The translations under genes and the position numbers were made by a program. A DNA stretch of 64,000 nt. Source: Pseudomonas abieticivorans. GTDB taxonomy: Bacteria; Pseudomonadota; Gammaproteobacteria; Pseudomonadales; Pseudomonadaceae. Of this stretch, positions 55,912 through 64,000 are shown in pieces (position 1 is the stretch's first letter; each line of letters begins with the position of its first letter). The notes under the pieces were generated by a model. It did not search any database. It saw only the letters and a program-made list of their open reading frames with translations, and had not been told where the DNA came from. The stretch spans positions 3,109,501-3,173,500 of the forward strand of contig NZ_CP094975.1 of assembly GCF_023509015.1 (NCBI RefSeq). The letters run 5' to 3'.

Positions 55912-57894
55912 TCACGCGCCAGTTGAGGTCGGGGTTTGTGCGTGAACATTGCGACTTAATAACTCGCGCAGCTGGTTTTTTTCATCTGCCGTCAGTTCAC
56001 TTTGACGTGCTTTACGCAGCAGATGTTCCAGTGTTCGCTCGCGTTGGCGGGCGGACAGACTAGTTATGGTGTCGAAAAACTGTTGTTCAAGGTTGTCGGC
56101 ATCGATTAGCCACTCCTTTTCAGCCAGTGCGCGCAGCAAGCGACCCTGTTCGGTGCCGTGCCAGCGAGCAATCAACTGTAAAGAGCGTAGCTTAGGATTC
56201 TTTTGCAAGGCTTCGAGCAGGGCCACCAATAGTTGGGCGTAGACATGCTCTTCGTCGGCAAAGTGGCTGGCATCCTCGACCTTTTCCGCCAGTTGCGGAT
56301 GGTGCAGCAGGGTGCGCAACGCACTGAGCGTTGGTGGTTCGACGGTGGTCGGCACGCGCGGGGCACGTGGTTCGAACTCGCCGCGTTTGCCGCCCTTCTT
56401 GTCCCAGGGCTTGCCTTCCCATTTTTTCTGCCCGAAACCCTTTTGCCCGGCGCCTTTGTTCGGCGTCCATTCCTGCTGCTGGGGCTGGTAGCCCTGCTGG
56501 CCGTGGAAGTCGCCGTAGTCGGGCGTGTAGTCGGGTATCGCGTCGTAATCGATGTGCGGGTCGTACGCCGGCGGCGCCTCGGCGGGGGCGTTGTGCGCCA
56601 ACTGGTTCATGGTATCGCTGTTGAGCCCGGTGATCTCGCTCAAGCGGTTGCGCATCAATGCGCGCAGGTTGGCACCGAGCACCTTGTCGATCAGTGGCGC
56701 CGCCAGGGTGGCCATGTGCGCCTTGCCCTCGAGCGAGCGCGGGTCGGCTTCTTCCGTTAGTTGCTGGAAGAAATAATCGGCCAACGGTTGCGCGTGCTGG
56801 TTGATCCGCGCCTTGAAAGCGTCGGTGCCTTCGGCGCGCACCAGGGTGTCCGGGTCTTCGCCTTCGGGCAGGAACAGAAAGCGCGCCTTGCGCCCATCCT
56901 GCAGGGCCGGTAGTGCAGCCTCCAGGGCCCGCCAGGCGGCTTTGCGCCCGGCCGAGTCGCCGTCGAAGCAGAACAGCACGCTGGGCACCACGCGGTACAG
57001 CCTTTTCAGGTGTTCTTCGCTGGTGGCCGTGCCCAGGGTGGCCACGGCGTTGCGCAGGCCCTGCTGGGCCAGCGCGATCACGTCCATGTAGCCCTCGACC
57101 ACGATGATCTCGTCGAGGTTGCGGTTATGCTTGCGCGCCTCGAACAGCCCGTACAGCTCTTGGCCCTTATGGAACACCGGGGTTTCCGGGGAGTTCAGGT
57201 ACTTGGGCTTGTCGTCGCCCAGCACCCGGCCGCCAAAGGCAATCACACGGCCACGGCTGTCGCGGATCGGGAAGATGACCCGGTCGCGAAAGCGGTCGTA
57301 GCGCTTACCACTTTCGGCATTCTCGATCAGCAGGCCGGCGTCGATCATGGCCTTTTGCTGCAGGGTGTCGCTGCTCAGGTGCTTGAACAGGTTGTCCCAG
57401 CCGGGCGGGGCGAACCCCAGGCCGAAGTCGCGGGCAATTTCCCCGGACAGGCCGCGGCCCTTCAGGTAGTCGACGGCGGCCCGGCGCGCAGGGTGGCTCT
57501 TGAGCGCCTGGCGATAGTATTCGGCCGCTGCCGTCAGCAGTGGGTACAGGGGCGAATCGGTAGGCTGGCGTGGCTTGCTGCTGCGCCCGCCTTCTTCGCG
57601 CGGCACTTCCATGCCGGCCGCCTTGGCCAGTTCCTCCACGGCCTGGGGGAAATCCAGGTTGTCGTGGTCCATGATGAAGCCAAGGGCGTTGCCACCGGCG
57701 CCGCAGCCAAAGCAGTAATAGAACTGCTTGTCGGGGCTGACGCTGAACGAAGGGGTCTTTTCCTTGTGGAACGGGCAGCAGGCCGTGTAGTTCTTGCCTG
57801 CTTTCTTCATTTGCAGGCGCGAAGTCACCACATCGACGATGTCGGTGCGGTTGAGTAGGTCGTCGATAAAACCTTGGGGGATCAGCCCGGCCAT
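55912..57894 (-). CDS. dnaG: DNA primase DnaG
   Basis: 660 residues: N-terminal zinc-binding domain (CCPFHKEKTPSF, YYCFGCGAGGN), TOPRIM core (VVEGYMDVIAL, FCFDGDSAGRKAA) and a C-terminal helicase-binding domain after a Gln/Gly/Lys-rich linker near 445-500. Makes the RNA primers for replication. 67 bp upstream of rpoD on the same strand. Confidence 0.98.
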   Translation of the reverse strand: MAGLIPQGFIDDLLNRTDIVDVVTSRLQMKKAGKNYTACCPFHKEKTPSFSVSPDKQFYYCFGCGAGGNALGFIMDHDNLDFPQAVEELAKAAGMEVPREEGGRSSKPRQPTDSPLYPLLTAAAEYYRQALKSHPARRAAVDYLKGRGLSGEIARDFGLGFAPPGWDNLFKHLSSDTLQQKAMIDAGLLIENAESGKRYDRFRDRVIFPIRDSRGRVIAFGGRVLGDDKPKYLNSPETPVFHKGQELYGLFEARKHNRNLDEIIVVEGYMDVIALAQQGLRNAVATLGTATSEEHLKRLYRVVPSVLFCFDGDSAGRKAAWRALEAALPALQDGRKARFLFLPEGEDPDTLVRAEGTDAFKARINQHAQPLADYFFQQLTEEADPRSLEGKAHMATLAAPLIDKVLGANLRALMRNRLSEITGLNSDTMNQLAHNAPAEAPPAYDPHIDYDAIPDYTPDYGDFHGQQGYQPQQQEWTPNKGAGQKGFGQKKWEGKPWDKKGGKRGEFEPRAPRVPTTVEPPTLSALRTLLHHPQLAEKVEDASHFADEEHVYAQLLVALLEALQKNPKLRSLQLIARWHGTEQGRLLRALAEKEWLIDADNLEQQFFDTITSLSARQRERTLEHLLRKARQSELTADEKNQLRELLSRNVHAQTPTSTGA

Positions 57895-58258
57895 GGCGCT
57901 CTCATCATCAGGCTTGGAAGCTGTGGTGGAGTGTAATCTGTGGAAAGGCCAGCGGTGGCGCTTTCTGGTCTTGCTTGTACGTCGGAAACGGCTTCACGTT
58001 CGAGCAGCAAAAGCTGGGGTCGAAGTGGGAAGCTGTAACTTTGGGAAGTTAGGTGTGCTCGTCTGCAGCCCGTGAGGACTCGTCAGTGTGACGTGCACGA
58101 TCTGGCCAAGGCCAGCTCTGACGTTTTAGGCAGGTTTGCTTTGCACGCGTGAGCGAGCTCGGCAGCCCTATGCACCGAAGTGCGAGGGTAAAGCTGCAAC
58201 TGCCGGCAGCCCGGCTGTAGGCCGGGCGAGGCAGAAGCTTTCGACGGACGTCTGTGTA
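57895..58258 (-). other. rpsU-dnaG intergenic region
   Basis: 364 bp without a gene that I can support. GCCCGGC, tgtag, GCCGGGC (58209-58227) forms a 7-bp hairpin 31 bp behind rpsU. It has no T run, but its place fits the partial terminator that lowers dnaG expression relative to rpsU in E. coli. Confidence 0.5.
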
Positions 58259-58474
58259 TTAGTACAGACGAACGGCGCGGCGCTGTTCGCGCTGTACTTT
58301 CTTGGCGTGACGCTTAACAGCGGCTGCTGCTTTGCGCTTACGCTCAGAAGTTGGCTTCTCGTAAAATTCGCGGCTACGAACTTCAGCCAGTACACCGGCT
58401 TTTTCGCAGGAGCGCTTGAAACGACGCAGAGCTACGTCGAAGGGTTCGTTCTCTTTAACTTTGACGGCTGGCAT
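58259..58474 (-). CDS. rpsU: 30S ribosomal protein S21
   Basis: 71 residues, [20 protein letters not shown], then a strongly basic end, identical in style to proteobacterial S21. First gene of the rpsU-dnaG-rpoD unit. GAAGG lies a few bases before the start. Divergent from tsaD. Confidence 0.98.
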
Positions 58475-58676
58475 CCAGAGCTACCTTCATTCATTACCGG
58501 GGACAACGAACTCATGGCGGAAAAAATCGCGCTGGAGTACGTCGGTTTTTAAGGGTTGCGGATGTTAACCCTTAGACGACCGGAATGCAAAGCCTCTGAT
58601 CGAAAACCGCTGGCCGGGGCCCTGAGTGACGACTATCATGCGCGCCTTCGAATTCAGCCTCAACAAGGCCGGGACC

Positions 58677-59702
58677 ATGCTAGTACTGGGATTGGAAACG
58701 TCCTGCGACGAAACTGGAGTCGCATTATACGACAGCGAACGCGGCCTGCTGGCCGACGCGCTGTTCAGCCAGATCGACCTGCATCGCGCCTATGGTGGCG
58801 TGGTGCCTGAACTCGCCTCGCGCGACCATGTAAAGCGCATGCTGCCGCTGATTCGCCAGGTGTTGACCGAGGCCGACTGCGTGGCCACCGAGATCGACGC
58901 CATCGCCTACACCGCGGGTCCCGGGCTGGTTGGGGCGCTGTTGGTAGGGGCTTCCTGCGCCCAGGCGCTGGCCTTTGCCTGGGGTATCCCGGCACTCGGC
59001 GTGCACCACATGGAGGGGCATCTGTTGGCCCCCATGCTGGAGGCCCAGCCACCGGAATTCCCGTTCGTCGCTTTGTTGGTGTCGGGGGGGCATACGCAGC
59101 TGGTTCGGGTCGATGGCATCGGCCAATACGAGCTGCTCGGTGAAACCCTGGATGACGCAGCCGGCGAAGCGTTCGACAAGAGCGCCAAGATGATGGGCCT
59201 GAATTATCCGGGTGGCCCTGAAATCGCTCGCCTGGCTGCCCAGGGCGTGCCGGGCAGGTTCACCTTCCCGCGGCCGATGTGCGATCGCCCGGGCCTGATG
59301 TTCAGTTTCAGCGGCCTGAAAACCTTTGCCCTCAATACCTGGCAGCAATGCCAGAGCGCTGGGGACGACAACGATCAAGCCCGCTGCGACATCTCGCTGG
59401 CCTTCCAGCAGGCGGTGGTAGAGACTCTGACCATCAAGTGCCGACGCGCACTTAAATTGACCGGGCTCAATCGCCTGGTTATCGCCGGTGGCGTCAGCGC
59501 CAACAAGGCATTGCGCGAGTCACTGGAAAAAATGCTGGGTGAGTTCAAGGGCAATGTGTTCTATGCGCGCCCCGAGTTCTGCACTGACAACGGCGCGATG
59601 ATTGCCTACGCCGGGTGCCAGCGCCTGCAGGCCGGGCAGCACGAAACCTTGGCCATCAGCGTGCAGGCGCGTTGGCCGATGGAGCAGTTGCCCGCCATTT
59701 GA
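58677..59702 (+). CDS. tsaD: tRNA N6-threonylcarbamoyladenosine transferase TsaD
   Basis: 341 residues, ASKHA fold. Metal ligands H111 and H115 in VHHMEGH, N-terminal [10 protein letters not shown], and a later [11 protein letters not shown]. Transfers the threonylcarbamoyl group to A37 of ANN-decoding tRNAs. ATG 58677 is chosen because the family begins [13 protein letters not shown]. The 202-bp gap to rpsU holds an inverted repeat AAGGGTT-N9-AACCCTT (58551-58573). Confidence 0.97.
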   Translation: MLVLGLETSCDETGVALYDSERGLLADALFSQIDLHRAYGGVVPELASRDHVKRMLPLIRQVLTEADCVATEIDAIAYTAGPGLVGALLVGASCAQALAFAWGIPALGVHHMEGHLLAPMLEAQPPEFPFVALLVSGGHTQLVRVDGIGQYELLGETLDDAAGEAFDKSAKMMGLNYPGGPEIARLAAQGVPGRFTFPRPMCDRPGLMFSFSGLKTFALNTWQQCQSAGDDNDQARCDISLAFQQAVVETLTIKCRRALKLTGLNRLVIAGGVSANKALRESLEKMLGEFKGNVFYARPEFCTDNGAMIAYAGCQRLQAGQHETLAISVQARWPMEQLPAI

Positions 59703-59728
59703 ACCTGAGCGATGTTCACCGGGCCGAT

Positions 59729-60298
59729 TCAAAAATGCCGTTCGCGCCCGGCGAACAGGTCGCGTAGATTGCCGCGATGCCGCCATACGATCAGCAGCGT
59801 CAGGACCGCCATGGGCAGCAGGGCCTCGGGCTCGCGCCAGGCGACCAATGGCAGGGTCAGTGGCGTTGCGATCAACGCGGCCAGGGAGCTGGTGCGGGTG
59901 AGGTAGAAGGTCAGTGCCCACGCCAAGGCCGCCAGGAGGGCGGCAGGCGGGTAGAGGCCGAGCATCATGCCGGCAGCGGTCGCCACGCCTTTGCCGCCCT
60001 TGAAGTTGAAGTACAGCGGGTAGAGGTGGCCGATGACCGCGCACAAGCCGACCCAGGCCTGCTCTTGCAGGCCCAGGCCGACCAATTTGGCCACCAGCAC
60101 CGGCAGCAGGCCCTTGCACAGGTCGCCGAGCAGGGTGAGGATGGCGAGTTTTTTGCCCGCCAAGCGCAACATGTTGGTGGCGCCGGCATTGCCGGAACCG
60201 CTCATGCGCGGGTCGGGGTTGCCCGTCAGGCGACTGAGGACAATGGCAAAGGACAGCGAGCCAAGCAGGTAGGCCAGTAACGCCAGTAACCAAAACAT
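59729..60298 (-). CDS. plsY: Glycerol-3-phosphate acyltransferase PlsY
   Basis: 189 residues with about five membrane segments and the PlsY motifs [25 protein letters not shown] and RTSS. It acylates glycerol-3-phosphate with acyl-phosphate, the first step of phospholipid synthesis. Convergent with tsaD, divergent from folB. Confidence 0.96.
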   Translation of the reverse strand: MFWLLALLAYLLGSLSFAIVLSRLTGNPDPRMSGSGNAGATNMLRLAGKKLAILTLLGDLCKGLLPVLVAKLVGLGLQEQAWVGLCAVIGHLYPLYFNFKGGKGVATAAGMMLGLYPPAALLAALAWALTFYLTRTSSLAALIATPLTLPLVAWREPEALLPMAVLTLLIVWRHRGNLRDLFAGRERHF

Positions 60299-60372
60299 GC
60301 TAACTATTCCGGGCGAGGACGCCCTGATTCTAACGGCGCATTGCGCCCTTGTCGTGCAGCGGAGAGAAGTGC

Positions 60373-60726
60373 TTGGACAGAGTTTTTATCGAGGGCCTGG
60401 AAGTTGACACCGTGATCGGTGCCTATGACTGGGAACGCGGCATTCGCCAGTGCCTGCGCCTGGACCTGAGCTTTGCGTGGGACAACCGCCCCGCTGCGGC
60501 CGGTGATGACCTGACCTTGGCCCTGGACTACGCCAGCGTGTCGACCCGTATCCAGGCTTTTGCCCAAAGCACTCAGTACCAGTTGGTAGAGACCTTCGCC
60601 GAGCGCCTGGTCGAAGTATTGATGAGCGAGTTCAACATCCCCTGGGTGCACCTCAAGTTGACCAAGCCGGGCGCCGTGGCGGCTGCCAAAGGCGTGGGCG
60701 TGGAGATCGAGCGCGGATGTCGCTGA
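60373..60726 (+). CDS. folB: Dihydroneopterin aldolase FolB
   Basis: 117 residues from a TTG start at 60373, with GGAG at 60361; it gives the expected [22 protein letters not shown]. An upstream in-frame ATG would add 8 non-conserved residues. Folate pathway aldolase/epimerase. Overlaps folK by 10 bp. Confidence 0.95.
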   Translation: MDRVFIEGLEVDTVIGAYDWERGIRQCLRLDLSFAWDNRPAAAGDDLTLALDYASVSTRIQAFAQSTQYQLVETFAERLVEVLMSEFNIPWVHLKLTKPGAVAAAKGVGVEIERGCR

Positions 60727-61217
60727 CACGGATCTACCTGGGCCTGGGCAGCAACATCGACCGGGAGACCCATTTGTGTGCGGGGCTTGATGCCTTGGCC
60801 GGTTTTCTCCAGCAGATGGAGTGCTCGGCGGTGTTCGAAAGCCAGCCGGTGGGGATCAAGAGTGGTCCATTTTTCAACCTGGTGGTCACCGCGCTGACCG
60901 ACATGCCGTTGATGGAGCTGGACCGCCGGCTTAAGTTCATCGAGGCCGACAATGGCCGTTACGCGCCGGATCGCAAGGGTTTGCCGCTGGATATCGATGT
61001 ACTGATGTACGGCGATCTTGTGGGTAACTTCGACGGATTGGTCCTGCCGCGCGCCGAAATTCTGAAAAACGCGTTTGTATTGTGGCCGTTGTCGCTGATT
61101 GCTCCAGATGTGATTCACCCAGGGGTCAATCAGCGGTTTGATGAGCTGTGGCGTGAGGCGCGGATTGATCAGGTGCTGGCGCAGGTTGCGTTTGAGTGGC
61201 GTGGCCAGGCAATTTGA
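60717..61217 (+). CDS. folK: HPPK, 2-amino-4-hydroxy-6-hydroxymethyldihydropteridine diphosphokinase FolK
   Basis: 166 residues: YLGLGSNI at the N-terminus and RYAPDRKGLPLDIDVLMYGD, where the two Asp bind magnesium. Pyrophosphorylates hydroxymethyldihydropterin, the step after FolB. It is somewhat divergent from E. coli FolK in the C-terminal third. Start overlaps folB. Confidence 0.95.
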   Translation: MSLTRIYLGLGSNIDRETHLCAGLDALAGFLQQMECSAVFESQPVGIKSGPFFNLVVTALTDMPLMELDRRLKFIEADNGRYAPDRKGLPLDIDVLMYGDLVGNFDGLVLPRAEILKNAFVLWPLSLIAPDVIHPGVNQRFDELWREARIDQVLAQVAFEWRGQAI

Positions 61218-61220
61218 TCG

Positions 61221-61276
61221 CTCGCGGATAAATCGCTCCCACGGGACATCCGTGTAGGAGCGGATTTATCCGCGAA
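61221..61276. repeat. REP pair
   Basis: CTCGCGGATAAATCGCTCCC (61221) and the inverse GGAGCGGATTTATCCGCGAA (about 61257-61276) between converging folK and cca. The first copy has lost one base of the usual ATCCGCTCC. Confidence 0.85.
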
Positions 61277-61285
61277 ACAGCCGAC

Positions 61286-62512
61286 TCAAATCCGAGCGCT
61301 TTTATACGCGGTCAACGCCTTCAACCGCTCCCCCTTCAGCGCCTCACCCAGCTCCTTGCCGGTATAACCCGCCTCGACCAACGGCTGCACCGCCACCGAG
61401 CGCGCCGCCTCGGCCGCCCCGCGCAGGTAATCGGCCTGTGGATAAGCCCGCTCTTCAAGCCCCAGCCGCCCCCGCGCATCCATCTCGCACGCCACGATGA
61501 ATTCTTCAAAGCGTTGCGGGCGGCGATACACGTCGAAACTCTGTAGCAGGTCCAGCAACGTCGAGGGTTTCAGCTCCAGGGCCCGGTGACCATGGGTATG
61601 GTATTGGCCTACCAGCAGTGCCAGTTCCTGGCAGTCCCGCGGCACTTTGAAGCGCTCGTTGATCGCCTTGATCAGCTTTAGCCCGCGATGCTCGTGGGCG
61701 ATGTGCCGCGGCCATTCGCTGGGCGGGGTGATGCCCTTGCCCACGTCATGTACCAGGCAGGCCCAGCGTACCGTCAGCGGCTGGCGGTGCTTGGCGGCCT
61801 GTTCCAGTACGCTTAGGGTGTGCACGCCGCTGTCGATCTCCGGGTGATGCGCTTCTGGCTGCGGTACGCCAAATAGGGCATCCACTTCGGGCATCAGCTC
61901 CTTGAGCGCAGCGCAATCACGTAGAACCTGGACGAAGACCTGGGGTTGGTCCTCCATCAGGGCTCGGGAAATTTCCTTCCAGCTGCGCTCGGGTGTCAGA
62001 GCCTGCAGTTCGCCGGATTCACTGAGCTGGTGCATCAACACCAAGGTTTCGGCAGCCACGGTAAAGCCGAGGCTGGCATAGCGCGCGGCAAAGCGCGCTA
62101 CCCGCAACACGCGCAAAGGATCTTCGGCGAACGCCGGCGATACGTGGCGTAGAACACGGTTCTGGAGGTCTTGCTGGCCATGGTAAGGGTCGGTCAGATT
62201 GCCGTTATCGTCCTCGGCCATGGCATTGATGGTCAGGTCGCGGCGAATCAGGTCCTGCTCCAGCGTCACGTCCGGGCTTGCATGGAACACGAAGCCGCCA
62301 TAGCCGCGTCCGCTCTTGCGCTCGGTGCGGGCCAAGGCATATTCCTCGCCGCTTTGCGGGTGCAGGAAAACCGGGAAATCCGAGCCCACGGGCCGGTAGC
62401 CCTTGGCAAGCATTTGCTCGGCGGTGGCGCCCACCACCACCCAGTCGATGTCGGTGACCGCTTGGCCTAGCAGGCGATCGCGTACCGCGCCGCCAACTTT
62501 GTAGATCTGCAT
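61286..62512 (-). CDS. cca: CCA-adding enzyme / multifunctional CCA protein
   Basis: 408 residues, class II nucleotidyltransferase: GGAVRD and DIDWVVVG at the N-terminus, [10 protein letters not shown], and an HD domain ([30 protein letters not shown]) as in the gammaproteobacterial form. Adds or repairs tRNA 3' CCA ends; the HD domain has phosphohydrolase activity in E. coli. Confidence 0.96.
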   Translation of the reverse strand: MQIYKVGGAVRDRLLGQAVTDIDWVVVGATAEQMLAKGYRPVGSDFPVFLHPQSGEEYALARTERKSGRGYGGFVFHASPDVTLEQDLIRRDLTINAMAEDDNGNLTDPYHGQQDLQNRVLRHVSPAFAEDPLRVLRVARFAARYASLGFTVAAETLVLMHQLSESGELQALTPERSWKEISRALMEDQPQVFVQVLRDCAALKELMPEVDALFGVPQPEAHHPEIDSGVHTLSVLEQAAKHRQPLTVRWACLVHDVGKGITPPSEWPRHIAHEHRGLKLIKAINERFKVPRDCQELALLVGQYHTHGHRALELKPSTLLDLLQSFDVYRRPQRFEEFIVACEMDARGRLGLEERAYPQADYLRGAAEAARSVAVQPLVEAGYTGKELGEALKGERLKALTAYKSARI

Positions 62513-62578
62513 GAAAAAACCTCCGTTGGCCTCACAGGATAACCTGTTGCGCGGGGCCCGCGGAGGTTGACGGTGGGT

Positions 62579-64000
62579 TCAAAGGTGCACGACAGACAGG
62601 TCAAGCCGCCCGTAATCGCCCTCTGAGTGATCGTTTCTGGGGGGCACGTGGTGGGTCTTCATGATCTGGTCGCCTTGCAAGGTTTCCAGGTGGATATCGA
62701 AGCCCCACAGCCGATGCAGGTGTTTGAGCACTTCCTCGGTCGAATCGCCCAGCGGTTTGCGGTCATGTTGCTGATGGCGCAGGGTCAGCGAGCGATCACC
62801 GCGCCGGTCGATGCTGTAGATTTGCACGTTGGGTTCGCGGTTGCCCAGGTTGTACTGGGCGGCCAGGGTTTCACGAATGATCCGGTAGCCCGGCTCGTCA
62901 TGGATGGCTGGCACCAGCAGGTCGTCCCGCTGGTCGTCGTCCATGATGCTGAACAATTTCAAGTCGCGGATCACTTGGGGTGATAGGTACTGCAGGATAA
63001 AGCTCTCGTCCTTGAAGCTGCTCATGGCGAACTTGATAGTAGATAGCCAATCACTGCCGGCAATGTCGGGGAACCAGTGGCGATCTTCGTCGGTAGGGTG
63101 TTCGCACATGCGCCGGATGTCGCGGTACATGGCAAAGCCCAGGGCGTAGGGGTTGATGCCGCTGTAATAGGGGCTGTCGAAGCCCGGTTGGTAGACCACG
63201 CTGGTGTGCGACTGCAAAAACTCCATCATGAAGCCGTCAGTCACCAGGCCTTCGTCGTACAGGTCGTTCATCAGTGTGTAGTGCCAGAACGTTGCCCAGC
63301 CTTCGTTCATCACTTGGGTCTGGCGTTGCGGGTAGAAGTACTGCGCTATCTTGCGCACGATGCGCACGATCTCACGTTGCCAAGGCTCCAGCAGCGGGGC
63401 GTGTTTCTCGATGAAGTAGAGAATGTTCTCCTGAGGTTCGGCGGGAAAACGCGCGTCGTCGCGGTCGCTGTTCTTGCCGGCACTCTTGGGAATAGTGCGC
63501 CACAGGTCGTTGATCTGCTTTTGCAGGTGCTCTTCACGGTCCTTTTGCCGGCGCCGTTCCTCTTCGGCAGAAATAGGGTAGGGGCGCTTGTAGCGGTCCA
63601 CGCCGTAGTTCATCAACGCGTGGCAGGAGTCGAGCAGGTCTTCCACGGCATCGATGCCATGGCGCTCCTCGCACTGCATGATGTACTGCTTGGCAAACAC
63701 CAGGTAGTCGATGATCGAGCTGGCGTCGGTCCAGGTGCGGAACAGGTAATTGCCCTTGAAGAAGCTGTTGTGGCCATAACAGGCGTGCGCCACCACCAGT
63801 GCTTGCATGCAGATGGTGTTTTCTTCCATCAGGTAGGCAATGCAGGGGTCTGAGTTGATGACAATCTCATAGGCCAGGCCCATCTGGCCCCGCGTGTAGG
63901 ATTTCTCGGTGCTGAGGAAGTGCTTGCCGTAGGACCAATGGTGATAGCCCAGCGGCATGCCGACGGACGCATAGGCGTCCATCATCTGCTCGGCGGTGAT
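62579..64000 (-). CDS. SpoVR family protein (N-terminus beyond the window)
   Basis: 474 residues are seen; the frame is open to the window edge and relatives have about 510-520, so some 40 residues are missing. Recognisable blocks are YGKHF, IAYLMEENT, AHACYGHNSFFKGN, MNEGWATFWH and YNLGNREPNVQIY. In pseudomonads it belongs, from memory, to a conserved stress-related set with a PrkA serine kinase and a YeaH-like protein, expected just upstream. Molecular function unknown. Confidence 0.93.
   Translation of the reverse strand: MTAEQMMDAYASVGMPLGYHHWSYGKHFLSTEKSYTRGQMGLAYEIVINSDPCIAYLMEENTICMQALVVAHACYGHNSFFKGNYLFRTWTDASSIIDYLVFAKQYIMQCEERHGIDAVEDLLDSCHALMNYGVDRYKRPYPISAEEERRRQKDREEHLQKQINDLWRTIPKSAGKNSDRDDARFPAEPQENILYFIEKHAPLLEPWQREIVRIVRKIAQYFYPQRQTQVMNEGWATFWHYTLMNDLYDEGLVTDGFMMEFLQSHTSVVYQPGFDSPYYSGINPYALGFAMYRDIRRMCEHPTDEDRHWFPDIAGSDWLSTIKFAMSSFKDESFILQYLSPQVIRDLKLFSIMDDDQRDDLLVPAIHDEPGYRIIRETLAAQYNLGNREPNVQIYSIDRRGDRSLTLRHQQHDRKPLGDSTEEVLKHLHRLWGFDIHLETLQGDQIMKTHHVPPRNDHSEGDYGRLDLSVVHL

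Noticed and set aside
58551..58573. Inverted repeat AAGGGTT-N9-AACCCTT between rpsU and tsaD
   Set aside because: Short arms, no T run and no known regulator match; could be chance.

Overview
The window looks like chromosomal DNA of a Pseudomonas of the putida group. It is GC-rich. The gene order bioBFHCD, two ~600-residue acyl-CoA dehydrogenases, the rsmY small RNA, the pqq genes, the lysine genes davBA, rpoD-dnaG-rpsU, tsaD-plsY-folB-folK-cca and a SpoVR gene is, from memory, that of P. putida KT2440 and relatives. No database search was possible; names rest on motifs, length, context and recall of families.

Layout. 1-4.8 kb: end of a comF-like gene and the biotin operon, with a BirA-type operator over the start of comF. 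4.8-10.6 kb: a small flagellar-like orphan protein, an acyl-CoA dehydrogenase under a PsrA-type operator, a membrane diguanylate cyclase and a second acyl-CoA dehydrogenase. 10.6-10.8 kb: a perfect GacA box and RsmY with seven GGA motifs. 10.8-13.4 kb: LysR regulator, divergent class III aminotransferase, Pmp3-like peptide. 13.5-21.1 kb: PQQ synthesis on the minus strand (pqqF, pqqA, attenuating terminator, pqqBCDE, S9 peptidase).

21.5-39.1 kb: a 15-gene exopolysaccharide operon, all on the minus strand, lying between pqqF and davA, which I recall as neighbours in KT2440. It encodes a PhyH-like oxygenase, a DegT aminotransferase, a Wzx flippase, Wzb phosphatase, Wzc kinase, an RfaH-type antiterminator, five glycosyltransferases, a Wzy-like polymerase, a PslG-like glycosidase, a WcaJ-like initiating transferase and a Wza-like lipoprotein. 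Its ~680-bp upstream region carries two copies of a 12-bp sequence very close to the enterobacterial ops element, the site at which RfaH is recruited. The operon therefore appears to encode its own processive antiterminator and the matching leader signal. This is the most interesting system in the window.

39.8-46.3 kb: davA, davB and an Lrp-type regulator (lysine to 5-aminovalerate), an OafA-like O-acyltransferase with an SGNH domain and a sugar-nucleotide epimerase. 46.4-50.1 kb: a 3.6-kb remnant of a conjugative element in tRNA-Ile2 (CAU), bounded by perfect 81-bp direct repeats, with fragments of trbJ, trbK and a broken trbL plus a HigBA-like toxin-antitoxin pair, and no visible integrase. 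50.1-64 kb: a large transporter-sensor/PAS/GGDEF/EAL protein and then ordinary housekeeping genes.

REP-type palindromes occur at three places, including a tandem array with a 103-104 bp period just behind the exopolysaccharide operon.
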